Below, piece after piece: positions 8,845 to 16,437 of a stretch of 64,000 bases of DNA. Each line of letters starts with the position of its first letter. The stretch's first letter is position 1. Origin of the DNA: Pseudomonas sp. GOM7 (GTDB lineage: Bacteria; Pseudomonadota; Gammaproteobacteria; Pseudomonadales; Pseudomonadaceae); assembly GCF_026723825.1 (NCBI RefSeq), contig NZ_CP113519.1:3720001-3784000 (forward strand). The letters run 5' to 3'. The notes under the pieces were generated by a model. The model was not told the DNA's origin and ran no database searches. It was given only the letters and a program-made list of their open reading frames with translations. The position numbers and the translations under genes are program-made.

Positions 8845-8945
8845 CTCATCGATGAGCTCGAGCAAAACGTCAAGAAAACGTCATAAACAGGAATGAAAGC
8901 TTCGTGAAAGGTTTGGAATTCCGCTCCCCCCAGCAGAATTCCAAA
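8845..8945 (-). promoter_or_regulatory. Upstream region of rhlA-like gene with two palindromes
   Basis: A perfect 10-bp inverted repeat, TTTGGAATTC (8912-8921) and GAATTCCAAA (8936-8945) with a 14-nt C-rich spacer, lies about 110-140 bp upstream of the rhlA start. A 12-bp palindrome CTCATCGATGAG (8845-8856) sits nearer the gene. Neither matches a las/lux box in spacing. They are candidate operators; the regulator is unknown. Confidence 0.5.
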
Positions 8946-9813
8946 TTTTTATAGCGCAGCTAGATTGTGACCGACAAGTCAATGACGCCATTTTCAAGAC
9001 GCTCGCCCAGAGCAGAAGCTGACCCTGGAGACAGCTTCATCACTCAGGCAAGGCAGACCAAAAGACGGCATCGTCAGCCATGATCGGATGCACGGAGGAG
9101 AAGGCGCCTTTTTTCCTCGGCAGACTTTCTCGCACCACTGAAATATTTTGTTACACAAACAAATAACAATAACAACGTGCCTTTTCGGCACTGTACAAGT
9201 TACTTTCCACCCAACGGAGCGCGTAAAGTTTTCATGACGTAAAAATAAACTTACAGAACACCTGAATTTGTTCATTAAATTGCCACGCGCATTGTCAGGA
9301 TATCTGTACAGCCTGATCGCCTCCCCCAAGCCAGTGACCTCAGGACACTCTATTTACCACGCCTACGCAGCCTGACTGCTACTTGCTCAACAAGACGCAA
9401 TAATGCAGACAGTAAAAGAGCAACAGTATTGGCTACGATTCTTTCACGAGTCGACGTAGCGAATAAGTCATCAACTTCCAATGAATATCTAGTCACTGCT
9501 CCCTCAACAAAACTTGAACTTAGTAAAAAGCCATTAGCCATGTCAGGAATGACGCACCCGTTTCTCCTTAATAACGCCGAACACCAATAACTATTGGCAC
9601 AACAAGAACGAAGGAGACTGCACCTTGCCCTTGTCTCGCATGGGCAAAACGCCAGGGCGCAGAACCATGGGGCGAACGCCTCACCAACAGCCTTCATCAA
9701 AAAACATCGGCAACAAGCCGACGATAGAAAAGCCCCAGACGCGCAATCGGCAGTAAAGAAAACTGTACGAACCAAGGAGCTGGAACCGAGAAAAAGCAAG
9801 GAACCGGCCAGTA
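8946..9813. other. AT-rich gene-less stretch between rhlA and phhA
   Basis: About 0.9 kb without a convincing gene on either strand; the longest open frames have no ribosome site or recognisable domain and cysteine-rich, low-complexity translations. The composition is clearly more AT-rich than the flanks. It holds an A-rich AACAATAACAACG-type run (9154-9177), which resembles Hfq/Crc target motifs, followed by a small hairpin GTGCC-TTTTC-GGCAC, and a second weak TyrR-like box at 9238-9255. It may be the remains of transferred DNA. Confidence 0.6.
9238..9255. promoter_or_regulatory. Weak TyrR/PhhR-like box
   Basis: CGTAAA-N6-CTTACA fits the TyrR consensus TGTAAA-N6-TTTACA with two mismatches at outer or near-outer bases. 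It lies about 690 bp upstream of phhA in AT-rich DNA, so chance is a real alternative. Confidence 0.35.
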
Positions 9814-9831
9814 CGTAAAGAAATTTTTACG
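9814..9831 (+). promoter_or_regulatory. PhhR/TyrR box upstream of phhA
   Basis: The 18-bp sequence CGTAAA-GAAATT-TTTACG is a perfect palindrome in its arms and matches the TyrR-family consensus TGTAAA-N6-TTTACA in all but the outermost bases. It lies 111 bp upstream of the phhA start, the position expected for an activator site. I see no good sigma-54 -24/-12 element downstream, in keeping with the altered GAFTGA motif of PhhR. Confidence 0.78.
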
Positions 9832-9941
9832 GAAACCTGCTACCACTGTCCGCCGGCGCACCCTGCAGGCCCTGGCTGCAGCCGCCTGCCAGGGCCATGC
9901 TGCGAGCGAACAAGAACAACAGCGCCCCGCAGGAGGCAGCG

Positions 9942-10727
9942 ATGAAGAGCACGCAATACCTGGCCCGAGAACCGGACGAGAGTGGCTTTATCCACTACCC
10001 CGAAAGCGAGCATCGGGTATGGAATACCCTGATCACCCGCCAGCTCGAGGTGATCAACAATCGTGCCTGCCAGGAATACCTGGATGGCATCGAGCAACTC
10101 GACCTGCCCTTGGAACGCATCCCCCAGCTCGGTGAAATCAATCGCGTGCTCGAAACCAGCACGGGCTGGCGCGTGGCGCGGGTACCAGCGCTGATCCCCT
10201 TTCAGACCTTCTTCGAGCTGCTGGCCAGCAAGCAGTTTCCGGTCGCCACCTTCATCCGCACGCCCGAGGAACTGGATTACCTGCAGGAGCCGGACATCTT
10301 CCATGAGATATTCGGTCACTGCCCTCTACTGACCAACCCCTGGTTCGCCGAATTCACCCACACCTACGGCAAGCTCGGCCTGCGGGCCACGAAAGAACAG
10401 CGTGTCTACCTGGCGCGCCTGTACTGGCTGACCATCGAGTTCGGCCTGCTCGACACGCCAGCCGGTCGGCGCATCTATGGCGGCGGCATCCTCTCCTCCC
10501 CACGGGAAACCCTCTACGCCCTGTCCGATGTACCCGAGCACCTGGCCTTCGACCCGCTGGAGGCGATGCGCACGCCCTATCGCATCGATATCCTGCAACC
10601 TGTGTATTTCGTCCTGCCACAACTCAAGCGCCTGTTCGAGCTGGCGCAACAGGACATCATGGCGCTGGTGCAGCAGGCCATGCAGCTCGGATTGCACGCG
10701 CCGAAATTTCCGCCGAAGGCCGCGTGA
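9942..10727 (+). CDS. phhA: Phenylalanine 4-monooxygenase
   Basis: The 261-residue enzyme hydroxylates phenylalanine to tyrosine with tetrahydropterin, Fe(II) and oxygen. It starts MKSTQYLAREPDESGFIHYP, closely like P. aeruginosa PhhA, and carries the iron-binding stretch DIFHEIFGHCPLL, with two histidines and a downstream glutamate in the LYWLTIEFGL helix. The ATG at 9942 is preceded by AGGAGG with a 5-nt spacer; upstream in-frame codons lack this. It heads phhABC and has a PhhR box upstream. A 142-bp gap, with nothing notable, separates it from phhB. Confidence 0.96.
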   Translation: MKSTQYLAREPDESGFIHYPESEHRVWNTLITRQLEVINNRACQEYLDGIEQLDLPLERIPQLGEINRVLETSTGWRVARVPALIPFQTFFELLASKQFPVATFIRTPEELDYLQEPDIFHEIFGHCPLLTNPWFAEFTHTYGKLGLRATKEQRVYLARLYWLTIEFGLLDTPAGRRIYGGGILSSPRETLYALSDVPEHLAFDPLEAMRTPYRIDILQPVYFVLPQLKRLFELAQQDIMALVQQAMQLGLHAPKFPPKAA

Positions 10728-10869
10728 GCGTTTGACGCCCTCGCCTGTCCATGCAAGGGGGCGAACGCTTCACGCCATGCCCCCCAAAGGTCTCGCCGGT
10801 GACGACTGCCCAGTGGCCGTCACCAGGCGGCGATCCATACCACCCAGAACCCTACTCAGGAGTAGTGCC

Positions 10870-11223
10870 ATGAGCCTTGCCCAAGCCCAATGCGAAGCCT
10901 GCCGAGCCGACGCGCCGAAAGTCACCGATGCCGAGCTGGCCGAGCTGATCCGCGAAATTCCCGACTGGAACGTCGAGGTACGCGGCGACCATATGGAGCT
11001 GGAGCGCGTCTACCTGTTCAAGAACTTCCGCCATGCCCTGGCCTTCACCAATGCCGTCGGTGCCATCGCCGAGGAAGTCGGCCACCACCCCGCCCTGCTC
11101 ACCGAATGGGGCAAGGTCACTGTGACCTGGTGGAGCCACGAGATGCGCGGCCTGCACCGTAACGACTTCATCATGGCGGCGCGTACCGATCTGCTCGCCG
11201 CCAGCGCCGAGGGCCGCAAGTGA
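10870..11223 (+). CDS. phhB: Pterin-4a-carbinolamine dehydratase
   Basis: A 117-residue protein of the PCD/DCoH family that dehydrates the 4a-carbinolamine formed by PhhA and so recycles the pterin cofactor. The family signature GHHPALLTEWGKVTVTWWSHEMRG is split by no gaps: it shows the HHP histidines and the TWWSH active-site motif. The start ATG at 10870 has AGGAG seven bases upstream. Its stop overlaps the phhC start in GTGA, so translation of the two is coupled. Confidence 0.96.
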   Translation: MSLAQAQCEACRADAPKVTDAELAELIREIPDWNVEVRGDHMELERVYLFKNFRHALAFTNAVGAIAEEVGHHPALLTEWGKVTVTWWSHEMRGLHRNDFIMAARTDLLAASAEGRK

Positions 11224-12416
11224 GCCATTTCGCCAGCGTCGCCCGCGTGCCAGGCGACCCCATCCTCAGCCTGATGCAGGCCTATCTCCTCGACACCCAT
11301 CCAGCCCGGCTGGATCTCGGTGTCGGCGTCTACAAGGACGCCCAGGGCCTGACGCCAATCCCACGTGCGGTGAAGCTGGCCGAGCAGCGCCTGGTCGATA
11401 GCGAACTGAGCAAGACATACATCGGCGGCCATGGCGATGCGCTTTTCGCCGAGCGCCTTAGCCAGCTCGTACTGGGAGCCGACTCCCCACTACTGGCCGA
11501 GCGACGTGCCGGCGCCACGCAGACGCCGGGCGGCACTGGCGCCCTGCGCCTGGCCGCCGACTTCATCCGTCACTGCCTACCGGGGCGCGGTATCTGGCTC
11601 AGTGACCCGACCTGGCCGATTCATGAAACCCTGTTCGCCGAAGCCGGGCTGGTGGTCGGCCACTACCCCTATGTCGACTCGAACAATCGCCTCGATGTGG
11701 AGGCCATGATCGGCGCCTTCACCCACCTGCCCAAAGGCGACGTGGTGCTGCTGCATGCCTGCTGCCACAACCCCACCGGCTTCGATCTGACCCAGCAGGA
11801 CTTCGAGCGCGTGCTGGAGGTGGTCAAGGCGCGTGAGCTGCTGCCCTTGATCGACTTCGCCTACCAGGGTTTCGGCGATGGCCTGGAGCAGGACGCCTGG
11901 GCCGTGCGCCTGTTCGCCGCCGAGCTGCCGGAACTGCTGATCACCAGCTCCTGCTCGAAGAACTTCGGCCTGTACCGCGAACGCACTGGCGCTCTGATCG
12001 TCTGCGCCGCCGATGCCGAGAAGCTTGTCGACATTCGCAGCCAGCTAGCCTTCATCGCCCGCAATCTGTGGTCGACGCCACCGGCCCATGGCGCCGCCGT
12101 GGTTGCCAGCATTCTCGGTGATGACGAACTCAAGTGCCTGTGGCAAGAAGAGCTCGAAGACATGCGCCTGCGCGTCGCCAGCCTGCGGCGCGGCCTGGTC
12201 GAAGCCCTGGCACCGCACGGTCTGAGCCAGCGTTTCGCGCATATCGCCGAACAGCGCGGCATGTTCTCCTACACCGGCCTCTCACCTCTGCAGGTGCTAC
12301 GTCTGCGCGAAGCGTTCAGCATCTATTTGGTCGGCAGTGGCCGCGCCAACGTCGCCGGCCTAGATGCCAACCGCCTGGAGTATCTGGCGGCCGCCATCGC
12401 CCAGGTCTGCAACTGA
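11220..12416 (+). CDS. phhC: Aromatic amino acid aminotransferase
   Basis: A 398-residue class I PLP-dependent aminotransferase, the third gene of the phenylalanine/tyrosine operon, converting tyrosine to 4-hydroxyphenylpyruvate. Visible motifs are the HACCHNPTGFD segment, the PLP-lysine region TSSCSKNFGLYRERTG, and the C-terminal substrate carboxylate arginine region VGSGRANVAGL. It starts with GTG at 11220, overlapping the phhB stop by 4 bp. A strong terminator follows about 20 bp after the stop. Confidence 0.93.
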   Translation: MSHFASVARVPGDPILSLMQAYLLDTHPARLDLGVGVYKDAQGLTPIPRAVKLAEQRLVDSELSKTYIGGHGDALFAERLSQLVLGADSPLLAERRAGATQTPGGTGALRLAADFIRHCLPGRGIWLSDPTWPIHETLFAEAGLVVGHYPYVDSNNRLDVEAMIGAFTHLPKGDVVLLHACCHNPTGFDLTQQDFERVLEVVKARELLPLIDFAYQGFGDGLEQDAWAVRLFAAELPELLITSSCSKNFGLYRERTGALIVCAADAEKLVDIRSQLAFIARNLWSTPPAHGAAVVASILGDDELKCLWQEELEDMRLRVASLRRGLVEALAPHGLSQRFAHIAEQRGMFSYTGLSPLQVLRLREAFSIYLVGSGRANVAGLDANRLEYLAAAIAQVCN

Positions 12417-12436
12417 TCGATGCGCAGCAGGTTAAG

Positions 12437-12458
12437 CCCGTCCTCGCGACGGGTTTTT
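12437..12458 (+). terminator. Terminator of phhABC
   Basis: CCCGTC-CTCGC-GACGGG followed by TTTTT, 20 bp after the phhC stop. The rest of 12459-12669 holds no gene; the last part is the presumed promoter of the small gene that follows. Confidence 0.9.
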
Positions 12459-12669
12459 ACTGCGCCAACGCAGTGGCTTGAGTGAGCCAGCCCCCCCTGC
12501 AGCAACCCACTTCAGATGCTCGCAGGCCGACCACGACAACGATAATGCCGTTTCGCTCGTTGCATGCACGCAACAGTTAGTTACAAGCACAACGACTTAA
12601 TTAGCTTGCTAACGAGGCGTATAAAAGAACTGCGACATATCGCCGCATCCGCATTTCGAGGAGACAGGC

Positions 12670-12843
12670 ATGAACGTGATCGTGCATGAGCGTGACAACG
12701 AACATATTTCCCACGAGGCCCGCGCCATGGGGATCGAGGTCTGGGATGTGCTTCAGAATGGTGAACTGGTCGGTATCTTCCGCTCTCAGGAAGAAGCCGA
12801 TGCCTACCGCCAGGCGCTGGAAGAGGCGCAAGAACAAGGATGA
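12670..12843 (+). CDS. Conserved small acidic protein of unknown function
   Basis: A 57-residue open frame starting MNVIVHERDNEHISHEARAM and ending ALEEAQEQG. It is preceded by GAGGAG at a 6-nt spacing and followed by two hairpins, which together make it look like a real gene. It is acidic, has no signal peptide or membrane segment, and a predicted alpha-beta pattern with a C-terminal helix (SQEEADAYRQALEEAQ). Similar short proteins occur in other pseudomonads as I recall, but no function is known to me. Confidence 0.8.
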   Translation: MNVIVHERDNEHISHEARAMGIEVWDVLQNGELVGIFRSQEEADAYRQALEEAQEQG

Positions 12844-12846
12844 ACG

Positions 12847-12884
12847 GAAGCCGTTGCCGTTTCCCTCGAAACGGCAACGGCTTC
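12847..12884 (+). terminator. Long perfect hairpin after the small gene
   Basis: A 16-bp perfect stem (12847-12862 with 12869-12884) and a 6-nt loop CCCTCG begins 3 bp after the stop codon. No T-run follows, so it may protect the mRNA 3' end rather than terminate alone. Confidence 0.6.
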
Positions 12885-12985
12885 GCCCAAGAGCACGATG
12901 CCGATGGACAGCATCGACATCGATACAGAGGCCTTGACAGGCCCAGCTAGATGGTCAGTCCCAACTGGATGACGGCTTAGCAACC

Positions 12986-13012
12986 AAACGCCCCGATTGA
13001 TTCGGGGCGTTT
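12986..13012. terminator. Bidirectional terminator between small gene and gntT
   Basis: AAACGCCCCGA-TTGAT-TCGGGGCGTTT: an 11-bp stem with A and T tracts on the two sides, suited to stop both the rightward small gene and the leftward gntKT operon. Confidence 0.85.
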
Positions 13013-13041
13013 GCATTGAACGCCAAGACCTGCAGGCTGCC

Positions 13042-14418
13042 TCAGAGCAGCAAACTGCCGATGAAAGCCAGCAGGAAGGCGATGCCACCCAGCAGCGTCT
13101 CCATCACCGTCCAGGTCTTCAGGGTGGTCTTCTCGTCCATCTGCAGGAAGCGGCTGACCAGCCAGAACCCCGAGTCGTTGACGTGCGAGAGCACCGTCGC
13201 CCCACCGGCAATAGCGACCACGATGAAACACAGGTCGAACTGGCTGAGCCCCGGCGTCACGGCCACGGTGGGCGCCATCAGCGCTGCTGCGGTGGTCAGC
13301 GCCACGGTCGCCGAGCCCTGCGCCACGCGCAGTGCGGCGGAGATGACGAATGCCGCGACTATCACCGGCAAGCCGGTATCGGCCAGCAGCGACGACAACG
13401 CATCACCAATGCCGCTGGTGCGCAGCACGTTGCCGAACATGCCGCCGGCGCCGGTCACCAGCACGATCGAACAGATCGGCCCGAGTGCCCCCTCGCAAGC
13501 TTTCTCCAGATGCCTGGCGCTGTAGCGACCGCTGAACATCGCCAGCGCCAGGAAAGTGGTGAGCAACAGCGCCACGGGGGTCTTGCCCAGCATGCGCAGC
13601 AACTGCACCCAGGCGTCGCCCGCCTGCACGTAGCCCATCACCGTCAGGGTATTGAGCCCGGTATCGAGGAAGATCAACAGCAACGGCAGCAAGAGGATCG
13701 CCAGCACCAGGGCGAAGCTCGGCGGCGTCACAGAGGCATCACGCTCGACGTCGGTGAGGAAGGTGCTCGGCAGCTTCACCTCGAAGCGCTTGCCGGCCCA
13801 TTGCCCGAACAGGTAGGCGCCGACGTACCAGGTGGGCAAGGCGATAAGGCCACCGACCAGTACCAGCAAGCCGATGTTGGCACCGAGCAGATCAGCGGCG
13901 GCGACCGGCCCTGGATGCGGTGGCACCAGTGCATGCATGGCGGCGAAGGCGCCGGCCGCCGGCAAGGCATAGAGCAGGGTCGAGCCACCAAAGCGCTTGG
14001 CCACGCTGAAGATGATCGGCAGCATCACCACCAGCCCGGCATCGAAGAAGATGGGGAAGCCGAACAGCAGCGAGGCCACCCCCAGCGCCAGCGGCGCGCG
14101 CCGCTCACCGAAGGTACCGATCAGGGTATCGGCCAGCACCTGGGCACCGCCGGTCATTTCCAGCAGGCGCCCGATCATGGCGCCCAGGCCAACCAGCAAA
14201 GCGACCGAAGCCAGGGTATTGCCGAAGCCGGTCAACAGCGTCGGCACCACCTGATCGTAGGGTATGCGCGTGACCAGCGCCGTGACGACGCTGACCAGCA
14301 CCAGGGCGAGAAAGGCATGCACCTTCAAGCGCATGATCAACAGCAGCAGCAAGGCAACGGCACCTGCAGCCGTGAGCAACAACAGCGTGGCGTCGGGCGT
14401 GGAAGCCAGTGAGTTCAT
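13042..14418 (-). CDS. gntT: Gluconate:H+ symporter, GntP family
   Basis: A 458-residue inner-membrane permease with about 12-14 hydrophobic segments. Family traits include the N-terminal LLLIMRLKVHAFLALVLVS, the loop LLFGFPIFFDAGLVVMLPI, and PAAGAFAAMHALVPPHPGPVAAADLLGANIG, all typical of gluconate permeases. It lies 51 bp after gntK on the same strand, so the two form an uptake-phosphorylation operon. The substrate could include related sugar acids, but the adjacent kinase and KDPG aldolase favour gluconate. Confidence 0.93.
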   Translation of the reverse strand: MNSLASTPDATLLLLTAAGAVALLLLLIMRLKVHAFLALVLVSVVTALVTRIPYDQVVPTLLTGFGNTLASVALLVGLGAMIGRLLEMTGGAQVLADTLIGTFGERRAPLALGVASLLFGFPIFFDAGLVVMLPIIFSVAKRFGGSTLLYALPAAGAFAAMHALVPPHPGPVAAADLLGANIGLLVLVGGLIALPTWYVGAYLFGQWAGKRFEVKLPSTFLTDVERDASVTPPSFALVLAILLLPLLLIFLDTGLNTLTVMGYVQAGDAWVQLLRMLGKTPVALLLTTFLALAMFSGRYSARHLEKACEGALGPICSIVLVTGAGGMFGNVLRTSGIGDALSSLLADTGLPVIVAAFVISAALRVAQGSATVALTTAAALMAPTVAVTPGLSQFDLCFIVVAIAGGATVLSHVNDSGFWLVSRFLQMDEKTTLKTWTVMETLLGGIAFLLAFIGSLLL

Positions 14419-14469
14419 GGTCTACCTCATTATTCTTGTCGTAGAGCAATGCAATGGAACGAGGCGTGG

Positions 14470-15003
14470 TCAGGCTGGCCTCGCGAGGGCGTCCGTCGAC
14501 TTCCACCAGCGCTCGGCCTCGAGGCCGAGTTGGTCGACGGGCAAGGTGGCGTCGAGCACTAGAGTCAGTGGCTCGACGTGTGGGGGTTCGAGGGCGGCGA
14601 ACTGACTGTCGATCAGACTGGCCGGCATGAAGTGGTCGGGGCGATTGGCGACCCGCTGCCCGGCCATTTCCCGGCTCAGCTCCAGATAGACGAAGCCCAG
14701 CCCGGGCACCGCCTGGCGCAACTGGCGGCGATAGCACTGACGTAGCGCCGAGCAGGTCAGCACGGCGCGCCGACCGCCACGGGTGGCGCTGCGCAGCTCC
14801 TCGCCGAGGCGCTGCAGCCAGCCCGCGCGGTCATGATCGTCAAGGGGAATGCCGGCACTCATCTTGGCGATGTTGGCGGCAGGGTGAAAGGCATCGCCTT
14901 CGATGAACAGGGCATCGCTGCGCTGGGCGATGGCCTGCCCGACACTGCTCTTGCCGCAGCCGGCAACACCCATGATCACCAGGGCCTGGATAGGTGGATG
15001 CAT
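14470..15003 (-). CDS. gntK: Gluconokinase
   Basis: A 177-residue P-loop kinase that makes 6-phosphogluconate for the Entner-Doudoroff pathway. Walker A is GVAGCGKSSVG near residue 12, followed by the family segments EGDAFHPAANIAKMSAGIPLDDHDRAGWL and SALRQCYRRQLR. I choose ATG 15003, which has GAGG five bases upstream; a GTG at 15009 would sit against that ribosome site. A palindromic operator lies 14-27 bp upstream of the start, inside the leader. Confidence 0.94.
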   Translation of the reverse strand: MHPPIQALVIMGVAGCGKSSVGQAIAQRSDALFIEGDAFHPAANIAKMSAGIPLDDHDRAGWLQRLGEELRSATRGGRRAVLTCSALRQCYRRQLRQAVPGLGFVYLELSREMAGQRVANRPDHFMPASLIDSQFAALEPPHVEPLTLVLDATLPVDQLGLEAERWWKSTDALARPA

Positions 15004-15016
15004 AAGCACCTCGTAG

Positions 15017-15030
15017 AAGTAGCGCTATCT
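15017..15030. promoter_or_regulatory. Candidate GntR operator in front of gntK
   Basis: AAGTAGCGCTATCT, one of three copies of an AGATAGCGCTATCT-like palindrome found only around the gluconate genes in this window. It lies just upstream of the gntK ribosome site, where binding would block transcription. Confidence 0.65.
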
Positions 15031-15152
15031 CAGATAAAACAACGGAGAAAGCGCTCCATGAAATTGTATTTGTTCTCGCCACGGCAAAAAAATGCAGGAT
15101 ATCTCTGCTTTTTAGGCCTTCATGAGGTGTCAGAGCATTTGTAACACCCCAA

Positions 15153-15166
15153 AGACAGCGCTATCC
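15153..15166. promoter_or_regulatory. Candidate GntR operator in the gntK-gntR gap
   Basis: AGACAGCGCTATCC, second copy of the palindrome, placed about 130 bp upstream of gntR and 150 bp upstream of gntK in the divergent intergenic region. It could serve either promoter or allow looping. Confidence 0.6.
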
Positions 15167-15284
15167 TAGAACCGATATTTCACCTTGGCAAGCAGGCCCA
15201 CCCCGGGCCGATGAACGCGCAGGGCTCGCGATACAGGGCTCGAGTGCCGCAAAATATAAAAAACACGACAGGCGATAAGCCCTG

Positions 15285-16316
15285 ATGAGCACGTCCAAGA
15301 CAGGTAGAAGCACCCGTACCACGGGGCGCCCGACCCTCAACGAGGTGGCCCGCCACGCCGGCGTCAGCCCGATCACCGCATCGCGCGCGCTACGCGGCAT
15401 TCCCAGCGTCGCCGAAGAGCTGGTGCAGAAGGTACGCGAGGCCGCCAGCAAGCTGGGCTACGTGGCCAACCCGGCCGCCCGTGCCCTTGCCTCCTCGCAC
15501 AGCCAGAGCATCGCGGTGATCGTGCCGTCGCTGACCAACCAGTTGTTCGTCGAGACCCTGGAGGCCATCCACGCCGTGATGCGCCCACGCGGCCTGGAAG
15601 TGCTGATCGGCAATTCGCACTACTCGCGTGACGAAGAAGAAGACCTGATCCGCAACTACCTGGCTCATCAGCCGCGCGGCATGCTGCTGACCGGCTTCGA
15701 GCGCACCGAGAGCGCGCGGCGCCTGCTCGAATCCAGTGGCATTCCCTGCGTCTACATGATGGACATCGACCCCGGCGCCGGCCTGCACTGCGTCGGTTTC
15801 TCCCAGGTGCAGGCCGGTGCCTGTGCCGCCGAGCACCTGATCGGCCGGGGCCGTCGCCGCCTGGCCTTCGTCGGCGCGCAATTGGATCAACGCACCCTGC
15901 TGCGTGGCGAAGGCTTCCGCCGCGTACTGCAACGCGCCGGCCTCTATGACCCAACCCTGGAGGTGCTGACGCCACGGCAATCCACCGTCGGCCTGGGCTG
16001 CGAGTTGTTCGCCCGCCTGCTGGCCGAGCACCCGGATCTGGACGCCATCTTCTTCGGCAACGACGACCTGGCCCAGGGTGCCCTGCTCGAAGCTCTGCGC
16101 CAGGGCATCCGCATCCCCGAACGCCTCTCGGTGCTGGGCTTCAACGACCTGCAGGCCTCAGCCTTCAGCGTGCCGCGCCTGAGCAGCATTCGCACCCCAC
16201 GTGAAGCGATCGGCCGCCGCGCTGCCGAGATGCTGCTCGGCCTGATCGCTGGCGAAACACCGCCCGAGCAGGTGCACGACTTGGGCTTCGAGCTGATGCT
16301 GCGCGAAAGCACCTGA
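15285..16316 (+). CDS. gntR: LacI-family repressor of gluconate genes
   Basis: A 343-residue LacI/GalR regulator. The N-terminal helix-turn-helix is RPTLNEVARHAGVSPITASRALRG with the hinge helix NPAARALAS, followed by a periplasmic-binding-protein-like sensor (SIAVIVPSLTNQLFVETLEAI through VLGFNDLQASAFSVPRLSSIRTP). It lies divergently from gntKT and just before eda, the arrangement of P. aeruginosa gntR (PA2320 region, from memory). Expected effector is gluconate or 6-phosphogluconate. No strong Shine-Dalgarno is visible before ATG 15285. Confidence 0.9.
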   Translation: MSTSKTGRSTRTTGRPTLNEVARHAGVSPITASRALRGIPSVAEELVQKVREAASKLGYVANPAARALASSHSQSIAVIVPSLTNQLFVETLEAIHAVMRPRGLEVLIGNSHYSRDEEEDLIRNYLAHQPRGMLLTGFERTESARRLLESSGIPCVYMMDIDPGAGLHCVGFSQVQAGACAAEHLIGRGRRRLAFVGAQLDQRTLLRGEGFRRVLQRAGLYDPTLEVLTPRQSTVGLGCELFARLLAEHPDLDAIFFGNDDLAQGALLEALRQGIRIPERLSVLGFNDLQASAFSVPRLSSIRTPREAIGRRAAEMLLGLIAGETPPEQVHDLGFELMLREST

Positions 16317-16365
16317 ACCACAGGCCATGCCGCCACGCCCCGTTGCGTAGCGGCATGGCAATCAA

Positions 16366-16379
16366 AGATAGCGCTACCT
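16366..16379. promoter_or_regulatory. Candidate GntR operator in front of eda
   Basis: AGATAGCGCTACCT, third copy of the palindrome, about 60 bp upstream of the KDPG aldolase start. Its presence suggests that eda and the following dehydrogenase belong to the same regulon. Confidence 0.65.
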
Positions 16380-16437
16380 CAACCTGACCGCTACGAGCGC
16401 GCCACAGCACAGGAGGCCTGGCCTCCGAGGATTGAAG

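Noticed and set aside
8805..8950. las/lux box before the rhlA-like gene
   Set aside because: No CT-N12-AG palindrome of the right length; the inverted repeat present has a 14-nt spacer and other arms.
9350..9799. Minus-strand open frame of 149 codons in the AT-rich gap
   Set aside because: No ribosome site, cysteine-rich odd composition and no recognisable family; kept as non-coding.
9840..9942. Sigma-54 promoter before phhA
   Set aside because: CTGGCTGCAGCCGCCTGCC looks similar but the GG to GC spacing is wrong, and PhhR lacks GAFTGA.
12997..14412. Plus-strand open frame of 471 codons
   Set aside because: Antisense to gntT; Gln/His-rich and without ribosome site.
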